In this document: positions 7,581 to 15,289 of the stretch, piece by piece
Layout of the letters: each line of letters begins with the position of its first letter
Position numbering within the stretch: the first letter of the stretch is position 1
DNA from: HRBIN16 sp049969495
GTDB taxonomy: Bacteria; Armatimonadota; HRBIN16
Direction of reading: 5' to 3'
NCBI GenBank assembly: GCA_049969495.1
Contig: JBMFOT010000055.1
Span: 1-22,641 of the forward strand
DNA length: 22,641 nt
Notes under the pieces: model-generated
Told to the model about the DNA's origin: nothing
Databases searched by the model: none
Seen by the model: the letters and a program-made list of their open reading frames with translations, nothing else
Program-made: the position numbers and the translations under genes

Positions 7581-10500
7581 GCGACACGGTGATGATAATC
7601 GGTGGAGGCATTGCCGGTATTCAGGCGGCGCTGGACCTGGCGAACGCCGGCGCCAGGGTAGTGCTGGTGGAGCGTGAAGCCACCATCGGCGGCAAAATGG
7701 CGATTCTCGATAAGAACTTCCCCACTCTGGACTGCTCTATCTGCATCGAGGCGCCCAAGATGTCGGAGGTGGGACTTCACCCGAATATCGAAATACTGGC
7801 TCTGTCGGAAGTGGAGCAACTGGAGGGTGAAGCGGGCAACTTCCGTGCCACGATTCTGCAGCGAGCGCGCTACGTGACCGATGGGTGTACCCGTTGTGGG
7901 GAATGTGTGAACGTTTGCCCGGTGGTGCTTCCCAACGAATTCGACGCAGGGATGGCTGCTCGCAAAGCCATTCACACACCTATTCCCCAGTCGGTGCCGG
8001 GCGCTTACGTCATCGATATCGAGCACTGCCTGAACGACCCGCCGAACTATATCCCTTGCAATCGCTGTGTGGAAGCGTGTGGTCCCAAAGCGATTGACCT
8101 GTTCATGCCGCGCGAGCGCCGCGTGGTGTGTGAGGTTGGCGCAGTGATTATCGCGACCGGCTACGACCTGATAGACCCCAGACTGTTGCGTGAGTACGGC
8201 TACGGTACACACCCCGATATCCTGACATCGATAGAGTTCGAACGCCTGCTTACCTCCGCCGGACCAACAGGTGGCGAGATTGTTCGCCCTTCGGACGGCA
8301 GGCATCCGCACGACGTTCTGTTTGTGCTCTGCGTGGGCTCTCGTGATAGGCGGTTCTTCCGGTACTGCTCGCGCTTTTGCTGTATGTACTCCATCAAGCA
8401 CGCCTACCAGGCTATAGACCATGGGGTACCTGGTGTTACTGTGCTGTATATGGACATCCGCGCCTACGGCAAGGGGTTCGATGACTTCTGGGTGCGCACC
8501 CGGGATGCCGGTGCGCGATTCGTGCGGGGGCGCCCCGCCCACATCGAGCCTGCCGATGATGGGCGATTGCTGGTAACCTACGAGCGCACCGACGAGGCTG
8601 CCCGCGTCACCGAACCTTACGATATGGTGGTGCTGGCAACGGCGGTTTCGCCACCGGACGGTCTATCGGAACTGGCGAAACGGCTGGGCGTGGAATGCGA
8701 TGAAGACGGTTTCATCAAGGTGGCAGAGGCGCAGGGAGGAGCGGTGTTGACAAGCCGCCCCGGAGTGTACGTCGCGGGATGTGCCGGCGCACCCAAAGAC
8801 ATCCCGGATAGCGTTACCGAAGCAGGAGCCGCCGCCGCGATGGCACTGACCCATCTCACCCGTCGCTACTGGGCACAGCCAGCCCGCGTTGAAAAGACCG
8901 CTTCCGGTGAAGCACAGGGACTGTTCCCTCCGAGGGTAGGGGTGTTCGTCTGCCACTGCGGAACCAACATCGCTGGCGTCGTGGACGTGGAGCGGGTGGT
9001 CGAGTTCGCGAAAACCCTGCCGGATGTGGTATACGCCGGACACCAGATGTTCTCGTGCGCCGGTAACACCCAGGCGGAGATCGAGGAGACGATTCGCCGC
9101 GAGCGCATCAACCGCGTCGTGGTGGCGGCTTGTTCGCCGCGCACACACGAGGCTATCTTTCGTGGGGTGTTGCAGAGAGCGGGGCTAAACCAGTACCTGC
9201 TGGAGATGGCGAACATCCGCAACATGGACTCCTGGGTACACAAGGATTACAAGGAAGCGGCAACCATCAAGGCGATGGACATGGTGTGGATGGCGGTGGA
9301 AAAGGCACGGCGCCTGCTGCCTGCGGACCCCGCGCATCTGCCTATTGTTCAGAAGGTGCTGGTGGTCGGAGGGGGCGTCGCCGGAATGACCGCGGCGGCG
9401 TCACTTGCCCGCCAGGGATTCGAGACCCATCTGGTGGAGAAGAACCCCTACCTGGGCGGTCTGCTGTGCCAGCTGGACGAGCTGTCGCCCTCGGGAATGA
9501 AGGCGGCGGAGGTGATAGAAGCCCGGAAGAAGGAGCTGGCACGCAGTGGGGTGCATGTGCATCTGTCCACCACCGTCGAGACTATCGGCGGTGTAGTGGG
9601 CAACTTCGTCGCCCGCCTGTCCGATGGGCAGGAGCTTCAGGTGGGTGCAGTGGTCATGGCAACAGGAGCGGTTCCGTACTCGCCGGTTGAGTTCGATTAC
9701 GGAAGCAACCCGCGTGTCATCACCAACCTGCAGCTGGAGGAGCTTCTCCAGAAGAACGCCATCGACGCTGAGCGCATCACCCTGATTTCCTGCGTGGGGT
9801 CGCGAGAAGGAGACATCGGCTGCTCGCGCTACTGTTGCAGCTCCATGGTGGGGCAGGCACTGCGCCTGCGTCAGATGGGCAAGAAGGTAAGGGTTGTCTC
9901 CAAAGACATCCGCACCTACAGCCGTCAGGCGGAGGAGCTGTATGAGCAAGCGATGCGCGCGGGTGTACAGTTCTTCCGCTACGATAGCGATCGTCCCCCT
10001 CGCGAGGCGATTACGCTTCAAGACGGGGTGGTCAGCTTCACCGACACACTGCTCAACGCGCAGGTACATATTCCAACCGACCTGGTGGTGCTGGTCGTTG
10101 GTTTACAGCCAACCCAGGACCACATCGCAGAGCAGCTGCGGCTGTCGCGCAGTGCGGACGGCTTCCTGATGGAGCTCCACCCGAAATTGGGTCCTGTAGA
10201 GACCGCCGTGCAGGGCGTTTTCCTGGCGGGAACCGCACAGGGTGCCAAGGACGTGCGGGAAGCGGTGGCGCAGGGCATGGCGGCGGCGGCAAAGGCTGGT
10301 GCACTGCTGGCGCAGGGCGTTATTGAGAAGGAGCCTCTGACGGCGCAGGTAGACCCCGACAAGTGCATCGGCTGTATGGGCTGTGTGAAGGTTTGTCCCT
10401 TCAACGCCATCGAGCCGACCGGTCCCGTGCGGGAAGGCAAGGTGCGCATTCTCGAAGCCGCCTGTATGGGCTGTGGTACCTGTGCCGCCGAGTGTTCAAA

Positions 10501-11026
10501 CGATGCCATCACGATGCCCTTCTTCACCAAGGAGCAGATACTGGCTCAGATCGATGCAGCGCTGGCACAGAATCCCGAAGAAAAGTGCATTGTTTTTACC
10601 TGCAACTGGTGCTCTTACGCCGGTGCCGACCTGGCGGGCATCGAGAAGCGCCAGTATCCGCCCTCGTCCCGCATCATTCGCACCATGTGTTCGGGGCGAT
10701 TCGAGAGGGACTTCATCGAACACGCCTTTGAGAAAGGCGCGGGGGCGGTGCTGGTTACCGGATGCCGCCTCACCGAGACGGGGTCTGACTGCCACTATAA
10801 CTACGCGAACCGGCAAACTCTCAAGCGGTTCCAGTTCTGGCATCGTCGGCTGACGCGGTCGGGCTTGGAGCCGGAACGCCTGCAGTTACAGTGGATTTCC
10901 GCCGCCGAGGGCAAGGAGTTCGCCGAGAAGCTGAGGGAGATGGACGAGGTGGTTCAGCGTTATGCCCAGAGGGTGCGCAGCGGCGAGGCGGCGATATCGC
11001 AACCTGTCCACTCGGGAGGTGAATAG
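7577..11026 (+). CDS. Double HdrA-MvhD fusion, flavin/iron-sulfur electron relay
   Basis: This 1149-residue soluble protein is built from two HdrA units and an MvhD domain. Unit 1 (about 1-435) has an FAD motif GGGIAG (9-14), DCSIC (52-56), ferredoxin-type cysteines C104/107/110/114 and C151/161/164/168, and the HdrA-specific cluster set C252, C264, C268, C269. Unit 2 (about 452-1000) starts with the HdrA N-terminal domain (VGVFVCHCGTNIAG), then FAD motif GGGVAG (598-603), a second HdrA cluster set C739, C749, C753, C754, and a ferredoxin module C930/933/936/940 and C963/966/969/973. Residues about 1003-1125 are an MvhD/FlpD-like [2Fe-2S] domain (CNWCSYAGADLAG; C1004, 1009, 1012, 1038, 1063 present). 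In known complexes HdrA carries the bifurcating flavin and MvhD passes electrons from a partner. Here the arrangement resembles a QmoA-QmoB fusion. No Qmo membrane subunit is present. Function in this operon is inferred. Confidence 0.9.
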   Translation: MSDTVMIIGGGIAGIQAALDLANAGARVVLVEREATIGGKMAILDKNFPTLDCSICIEAPKMSEVGLHPNIEILALSEVEQLEGEAGNFRATILQRARYVTDGCTRCGECVNVCPVVLPNEFDAGMAARKAIHTPIPQSVPGAYVIDIEHCLNDPPNYIPCNRCVEACGPKAIDLFMPRERRVVCEVGAVIIATGYDLIDPRLLREYGYGTHPDILTSIEFERLLTSAGPTGGEIVRPSDGRHPHDVLFVLCVGSRDRRFFRYCSRFCCMYSIKHAYQAIDHGVPGVTVLYMDIRAYGKGFDDFWVRTRDAGARFVRGRPAHIEPADDGRLLVTYERTDEAARVTEPYDMVVLATAVSPPDGLSELAKRLGVECDEDGFIKVAEAQGGAVLTSRPGVYVAGCAGAPKDIPDSVTEAGAAAAMALTHLTRRYWAQPARVEKTASGEAQGLFPPRVGVFVCHCGTNIAGVVDVERVVEFAKTLPDVVYAGHQMFSCAGNTQAEIEETIRRERINRVVVAACSPRTHEAIFRGVLQRAGLNQYLLEMANIRNMDSWVHKDYKEAATIKAMDMVWMAVEKARRLLPADPAHLPIVQKVLVVGGGVAGMTAAASLARQGFETHLVEKNPYLGGLLCQLDELSPSGMKAAEVIEARKKELARSGVHVHLSTTVETIGGVVGNFVARLSDGQELQVGAVVMATGAVPYSPVEFDYGSNPRVITNLQLEELLQKNAIDAERITLISCVGSREGDIGCSRYCCSSMVGQALRLRQMGKKVRVVSKDIRTYSRQAEELYEQAMRAGVQFFRYDSDRPPREAITLQDGVVSFTDTLLNAQVHIPTDLVVLVVGLQPTQDHIAEQLRLSRSADGFLMELHPKLGPVETAVQGVFLAGTAQGAKDVREAVAQGMAAAAKAGALLAQGVIEKEPLTAQVDPDKCIGCMGCVKVCPFNAIEPTGPVREGKVRILEAACMGCGTCAAECSNDAITMPFFTKEQILAQIDAALAQNPEEKCIVFTCNWCSYAGADLAGIEKRQYPPSSRIIRTMCSGRFERDFIEHAFEKGAGAVLVTGCRLTETGSDCHYNYANRQTLKRFQFWHRRLTRSGLEPERLQLQWISAAEGKEFAEKLREMDEVVQRYAQRVRSGEAAISQPVHSGGE

Positions 11027-11028
11027 CG

Positions 11029-12189
11029 ATGACGCAAGTCGAGTCTCTTACCGTGGACGATGCCCGGTGGGATGCCCTGTTCGAGCGCACACGCGGAGCG
11101 GTTGCGCTGTGCTACCAGTGTGGAGTGTGCACGGCGTTATGTCCCTGGGGACAGGTTCGGGAGGGAAAACCGCTTTCCGTGCGCTCGCTTCTGCGCCGCG
11201 CGCAGCTGGGCGTGCCGGATGACCATGAAGACATCTGGCTGTGTACGGCGTGTGCGCAATGCGAGGCGCTTTGCCCGCGCGGCGTTCCGGTTGCTGAGGT
11301 ATTTCAGAGCCTGCGCGGGATGGCGTGGGAGGAGCGTCGTGTCCCGAAGGGACTGCCTTCCGTACTGTGGTCTATCACATGGAACAACAACCCCTGGTCG
11401 CAGCCGCCTTCTCACCGTAGCCGGTGGGCAAAAGGGCTGGAGTTGCCGCGCTTTGACCCCAACGTGCATGAGGTTCTGTATTATGTAGGCTGCACGGCGG
11501 CTTACGACCGCAGGGCTCAGAAGGTGGCACGCGCTCTGGTTAAGCTGTTTCAGGCGGCCGGGGTGCGTTTTGGTACTCTGGGCGACGAGGAGCCTTGCTG
11601 CGGTGACGCGGCAAAGAGCCTGGGCTACGCTCCCTACTTTGAGGAGATAGTGCAGAACGCCGCTCAGCTCTTCGCTCAGAATGGGGTGCGTCGACTTGTG
11701 GCTACCTCGCCGCACTGTTTCGACACCTTCCGCAACTACGCGCCGCGTTACCAGGCGGACTTCGAAGCCGAGCACTACACCCAATTTATTGACCGTTGCC
11801 TCAGCGAGGGACGCCTGCGCTTCTCGCGAGAGGTGCCCCTGCGGGTTACTTTCCATGACCCCTGCTTCCTGGGCAGGCGTAATGGCGAGTATGAAGCCCC
11901 GCGTCGCATACTGGATGCGATACCCGGTCTGGAACGGGTAGAGATGACGCGCTCACGGCAGGATGCGTTGTGTTGTGGTGGCGGCGGTGGACGGATGTGG
12001 ATGGAGACCTCAGCGGGCGAACGGTTCGCCAACCTGCGTGTACAGGACGCGCTGGCAACCGGAGCGCAGGTGCTCGTGACAGCCTGTCCTTTCTGTATTG
12101 CCTGCTTCGAGGAGAGTGCGAAGACGGTCGGCGCGGCAAACCTGCGCGTGATGGACGTGGCGGAGCTGGCAGCGATGGCGATAGAATAA
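11029..12189 (+). CDS. HdrD-like iron-sulfur protein (HdrC-HdrB fusion, two CCG domains)
   Basis: The 386-residue protein starts with two [4Fe-4S] ferredoxin motifs, C28/31/34/38 and C72/75/78/82 (the HdrC-like part), then two cysteine-rich CCG domains (the HdrB-like part). CCG 2 is complete: C279, C315-C316, C353 and C356. CCG 1 has C155, C190-C191 and C230, but the first cysteine of the final C-P-x-C is replaced by serine (S227). CCG domains hold the non-cubane clusters that reduce disulfides in heterodisulfide reductase. Similar soluble proteins also act as partners of electron transfer flavoproteins and of lactate or glycolate oxidases (GlcF type). There is no transmembrane segment. It starts two bases after the double HdrA gene with GGGAGG upstream. 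It is the likely electron exit of the system, but whether the acceptor is a disulfide, quinone or other compound is unknown. Confidence 0.87.
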   Translation: MTQVESLTVDDARWDALFERTRGAVALCYQCGVCTALCPWGQVREGKPLSVRSLLRRAQLGVPDDHEDIWLCTACAQCEALCPRGVPVAEVFQSLRGMAWEERRVPKGLPSVLWSITWNNNPWSQPPSHRSRWAKGLELPRFDPNVHEVLYYVGCTAAYDRRAQKVARALVKLFQAAGVRFGTLGDEEPCCGDAAKSLGYAPYFEEIVQNAAQLFAQNGVRRLVATSPHCFDTFRNYAPRYQADFEAEHYTQFIDRCLSEGRLRFSREVPLRVTFHDPCFLGRRNGEYEAPRRILDAIPGLERVEMTRSRQDALCCGGGGGRMWMETSAGERFANLRVQDALATGAQVLVTACPFCIACFEESAKTVGAANLRVMDVAELAAMAIE

Positions 12190-12225
12190 CAGGCATTCAA
12201 CACAGCCCTCCGGAGGAGAAAGCGT

Positions 12226-13254
12226 ATGGCCACATCGCTCTACGGTGCTTCTGAAGCACAGGATGTTATCTGTGTGTTTCTGGAACAGGAAGGAGACACT
12301 CTGCAACGGGTCTCGCTGGAGCTGCTGTCGAAGGGGCGAGAGCTGGCAGACGAGGCAGGCTGGAAACTGGCAGGGCTGTTGCTTGGCTACTACAGGATGC
12401 TCCCGCTGATGGGGCAGGCTTTCGAGGTCGGAGCCGACGAGATATGGGTAGCCGAGCACCCTCTCCTGCAAACCTTCACGGTGGAAGCCTTCACCTCGGC
12501 TGCTTTTCAGGTCATTATGCAACAAAAGCCGAGCATCTTTTTGTGCGGAGCCACCCCAAACGGGCGTGACCTCGCGGGACGACTAGCGGTGAAATTGCGC
12601 ACCGGTTTGACCGCCGACTGCACAGACCTGCGAATGCGAGAGGGCGGCGTACTGGTCGGCGAGGTCACCGGCTTCGGCGGCGGAGTTCTGGCGCTGATTG
12701 AGACGCCTCAGCATCGTCCCCAGATGGCCACTGTGCGCCCTGGGGTGTTCCCTCTCAAACCGCCACGCACCGAACGGGCTAGCAGTGCTGTAGAGATAAT
12801 CCCTGTAACTCTTGACGAAGCACAGGTGCGCACTCGCGTTGTCGAGCAAGTGGTTGGTAGAGGCTCTGACATCACTCAGTCGCCGGTAGTGGTTGTCGGC
12901 GGGCGGGGTATACAGGGGCGGTTCGACCTACTCCGGCAGCTGGCGGAACTGCTGGGTGGCGAGGTAGGTGCAACGCGCCCGCCTGTAGATAGCGGGCAGA
13001 TCGAGCGCGAGCGTCAGGTGGGGCAGACCGGCGTGGTATGTCGTCCCAAGGTGGCTATCGTGTGCGGTGCCAGTGGGGCGTTTCAATTCACAGTGGGCAT
13101 TCAACACGCGGATACCGTCATCGCCATCAACATCGATCCCGAAGCTCCCATCTTTGAAACCGCCGATTACGGAGTGGTGGGCGATGCTCTCCAGATTGTG
13201 CCTGCGCTGATCGAGGCGCTGCGCAATAGCCGGGAGCCTGTAGCAAGTAGTTAA
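12226..13254 (+). CDS. etfA: Electron transfer flavoprotein, alpha subunit
   Basis: EtfA holds the alpha FAD of the ETF heterodimer. The C-terminal FAD domain shows R251 in ATRPPVD, GQTG (266-269), GASGAFQF (281-288) and INIDPEAPIFETADYGVVGD (301-320), which is the family signature. The N-terminal half (about 10-200) is the nucleotide-fold domain shared with EtfB. Length, 342 residues, is normal. One feature is unusual: the GxSGAxQH motif of well-studied ETFs ends in phenylalanine here (F288), and the histidine it replaces lies close to the FAD in human ETF. ATG 12226 is preceded by GGAGGAG at a good distance. The gap to the HdrD-like gene is 36 bases, the largest inside the operon, without a clear terminator. 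It probably relays electrons between a dehydrogenase or NADH site and the Hdr part. Confidence 0.92.
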   Translation: MATSLYGASEAQDVICVFLEQEGDTLQRVSLELLSKGRELADEAGWKLAGLLLGYYRMLPLMGQAFEVGADEIWVAEHPLLQTFTVEAFTSAAFQVIMQQKPSIFLCGATPNGRDLAGRLAVKLRTGLTADCTDLRMREGGVLVGEVTGFGGGVLALIETPQHRPQMATVRPGVFPLKPPRTERASSAVEIIPVTLDEAQVRTRVVEQVVGRGSDITQSPVVVVGGRGIQGRFDLLRQLAELLGGEVGATRPPVDSGQIERERQVGQTGVVCRPKVAIVCGASGAFQFTVGIQHADTVIAINIDPEAPIFETADYGVVGDALQIVPALIEALRNSREPVASS

Positions 13255-13279
13255 GAGCGAATGCTGGGAGGGGTAACTG

Positions 13280-14101
13280 ATGACATACACAACAACCGAG
13301 CCGCATCTGGTGGTGTGCGTAAAGGTAGTGCCTAAGCCGGAGGAGGTACGGGTAGACCCGCAATCGCGCAGGCTGGACCGCGCCGGAGCGCGCAGTGAAA
13401 TCAACCCGCCGGACATGAACGCGGTAGAGTTTGCCCTGCAAATCAAAGACCGGTTCGGCGGAAAGGTGTCCATCCTCTCGATGGGACCGCCTTTCTTCGA
13501 GCCGTATCTGCGGATATGCCTTGCTATGGGTGCGGACCACGTGTATCTGCTCAGCGACCGCCTCTTTGGCGGTGCGGACACGCTGGCAACCACCTATACG
13601 CTGGCACAAGCCATCCGCAGGCTGGAGCCTGTAGAGCTTGTGCTCTGCGGTGAGGAGTCCTCTGATGGCGCTACCGGGCAGGTTCCGCCGGGGCTGGCAG
13701 AGTGGCTGGGCTACCAGCAGATTACCCTAGTGAACGATATAGAGATGGATATGTCACGGAGGACGGTGCGCGGTAGACGAGAGCGCCAGGGCGGCTACGA
13801 AATGCTGGAAGTGCCTCTGCCTGCGGTCATCTCGGTGAAGACGGGTTGCAACGAGCCACGCTTCTGGGACTACCGCCTCAAGCCGTGGGCGTTTGCCCCC
13901 GAGCGGGTGACCGTCTGGTCTGCCTCCGATATGGACGTGGACCCGGAGTTTATCGGCTTGGCGGGGTCGCCTACTCAGGTAGTTGGGCTGGAACAAGCAC
14001 CCTCCCGCGAGCGTAAACGCATCATGCTGAGCGGTTCTCCACAGGAGGTAGCGCAACAACTGGCAGCGCGGCTGCGCGAGGTTCTTCCCCTTTCCGGTTA
14101 G
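13280..14101 (+). CDS. etfB: Electron transfer flavoprotein, beta subunit, bifurcating-like
   Basis: EtfB forms the heterodimer with EtfA. The 273 residues show INPPDMNAVEFAL (41-53), ILSMGPP (65-71), an AMGAD segment, LLSDRLFGGADTLATTYTLA (90-109) and GEESSDGATGQVPP (124-137). The SMGPP plus SDRxFxGADTxATxYTLAxAI pattern is the one I associate with bifurcating ETFs. In those the beta subunit binds a second FAD, where ordinary ETF has AMP. This suggests, but does not prove, two flavins. It follows etfA by 25 bases with GGGAGGGG as ribosome binding site. The TAG stop overlaps the stop of the convergent radical SAM gene by three bases. No acyl-CoA dehydrogenase or ETF:quinone oxidoreductase gene lies nearby, so the usual ETF partners are absent and the Hdr genes take their place. 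Confidence 0.92.
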   Translation: MTYTTTEPHLVVCVKVVPKPEEVRVDPQSRRLDRAGARSEINPPDMNAVEFALQIKDRFGGKVSILSMGPPFFEPYLRICLAMGADHVYLLSDRLFGGADTLATTYTLAQAIRRLEPVELVLCGEESSDGATGQVPPGLAEWLGYQQITLVNDIEMDMSRRTVRGRRERQGGYEMLEVPLPAVISVKTGCNEPRFWDYRLKPWAFAPERVTVWSASDMDVDPEFIGLAGSPTQVVGLEQAPSRERKRIMLSGSPQEVAQQLAARLREVLPLSG

Positions 14102-15060
14102 AGCCGCTCATCCAGTCGTAAGCCCAGCTCCTCCGCCAGGCGAATCGCTTGCCAGTACTCCTGCGAGCTAATCCGCCGATTGATTTCGGGATACCGCTCC
14201 GGGGAGACCATCCCCGCGGGATAGTATTGTGCCATGACGTTCACATAGGTATCGGTTGCCACCTCCTCGGCGAGGAAGCGCAGAATATGCTCGGTACCCG
14301 CAACGTCGCCCGGCATCACCAGATGGCGTACCAGCACCCCTCGCTTCGCCAGTCCATGCTCGTCAAACTTCAGCACGCCCACCTGCCGGTGCATCTCCTT
14401 GATAACCCGACGGGCGACCTCTGGGTAGTCGCGAGCCTTCAGGTAGCGGTGCGCCTTCTCAGGGTCCCATATCTTGAAGTCCGGCATGTAAATATCCACG
14501 ACACCATCCAGCAGGCGCAGGCTCTCCATCGAGTCGTAAGCGGAGGTGTTGTACACAATGGGCAGGCGCAAACCGCCCTCCACTGCAATCACCAGAGCCT
14601 CCAGCACCTGTGGCACCACGTGCTCGGGTGTGACGAAGTTGATGTTGTGGCAGCCCAGCGATTGCAGATGTAACATCATACGCGCCAGGCGTTCCGGGTG
14701 GACTTCCACGCCTTCGCCGCGGTGACTGATGTCGTAGTTCTGGCAGAAGACACAGCGCAGGTTGCACCACGAGAAGAAAATCGTGCCGCTACCGTTCCAG
14801 CCGCGCAGGCAATCTTCCTCACCGTGGTGGGGGAAATAGCTGGAGACGCGCGCGTACCTGCCCGTGCGGCAGATGCCCACCGCGTTTTCCAGACGGTTCG
14901 TCTGGCAATCACGCGGGCAAACGCGGCACTCTTTGAGCGATGCCACCGCCTCCTCCGCCCGCCGCTGTAGCTCACCCGTGCGATGCAGAGCGAGGTAAGC
15001 AGGCTCAAAGGTTGCCGAGGGGATCAGGTATCGCTCCGAAGCACTTGTTCGGCGATGCAT
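14098..15060 (-). CDS. Radical SAM protein, PflA-like (COG1313/PflX type)
   Basis: The 320-residue protein has the radical SAM motif C99-x3-C103-x2-C106 (CNLRCVFCQN), which binds the [4Fe-4S] cluster that cleaves S-adenosylmethionine. Ahead of it is a further cysteine set, C45-x2-C48-P-R-x-C52 and C64 (GICRTG), typical of the uncharacterised PflX group related to pyruvate formate-lyase activating enzyme. No glycyl radical enzyme gene is visible nearby, so the target is unknown. ATG 15060 has GGAG about ten bases upstream on the minus strand. A TATAAT (minus strand, 15084-15079) lies too close for a long leader, and no matching -35 was found. The gene is convergent with etfB, and their stop codons share bases 14099-14100. 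It is not part of the redox operon, though both are iron-sulfur systems. The substrate remains unknown. Confidence 0.85.
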   Translation of the reverse strand: MHRRTSASERYLIPSATFEPAYLALHRTGELQRRAEEAVASLKECRVCPRDCQTNRLENAVGICRTGRYARVSSYFPHHGEEDCLRGWNGSGTIFFSWCNLRCVFCQNYDISHRGEGVEVHPERLARMMLHLQSLGCHNINFVTPEHVVPQVLEALVIAVEGGLRLPIVYNTSAYDSMESLRLLDGVVDIYMPDFKIWDPEKAHRYLKARDYPEVARRVIKEMHRQVGVLKFDEHGLAKRGVLVRHLVMPGDVAGTEHILRFLAEEVATDTYVNVMAQYYPAGMVSPERYPEINRRISSQEYWQAIRLAEELGLRLDERL

Positions 15061-15106
15061 GATTGTTCACACTCCATGATTATAATACCTGAAAATGGCT
15101 GCTTGT

Positions 15107-15163
15107 GGGCGATGGCGGAAGCCAGCGCCCTGTAGACGATTCCGGCGAAGAAACACGCTACAG
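15107..15163. other. Double-hairpin element between divergent genes
   Basis: GGGCGATGGC (15107-15116) and GCCAGCGCCC (15121-15130) pair over 10 positions with a single A-G mismatch and close on a GGAA tetraloop. Directly adjoining, CTGTAG-A-CG (15130-15138) pairs with CG-CTACAG (15156-15163) with one bulged A, and a small TTC/GAA stem lies in its loop. This may be a structured leader of the downstream hydrolase gene, a small RNA or a dispersed BIME-like repeat. No known RNA family was recognised. The rest of 15061-15289 shows only the ribosome binding site of the next gene. Confidence 0.5.
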
Positions 15164-15289
15164 CGGTCCGGCAGGCATCCCACCCTCCAATCTTCACATG
15201 GCAGGACTTGGAGAACCAGAGCAAGAACTATCCTGACATACCGCATGATGTGGTGGAAACGGGTAATTCAAGTGTAGGAGGAGGACGAC

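Noticed and set aside
7544..8542. 332-codon open frame on the minus strand
   Set aside because: It is antisense to the start of the HdrA fusion, whose cysteine and FAD motifs prove the plus-strand reading.
7577..12189. Reading the HdrA fusion and the HdrD-like gene as a QmoABC complex
   Set aside because: No QmoC membrane subunit and no APS reductase genes are present. The HdrD-like protein is soluble, and the neighbours are Kor and ETF. Only the domain arrangement is similar.
15079..15086. Overlapping TATAAT on both strands (TATTATAATC region) as a divergent promoter
   Set aside because: Neither strand has an acceptable -35 hexamer at 16-18 bases.
15024..15224. 66-codon minus-strand frame ahead of the radical SAM gene
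   Set aside because: It overlaps the radical SAM start, has no good ribosome binding site and runs through the double-hairpin element. It looks a little protein-like, but the evidence is too thin.
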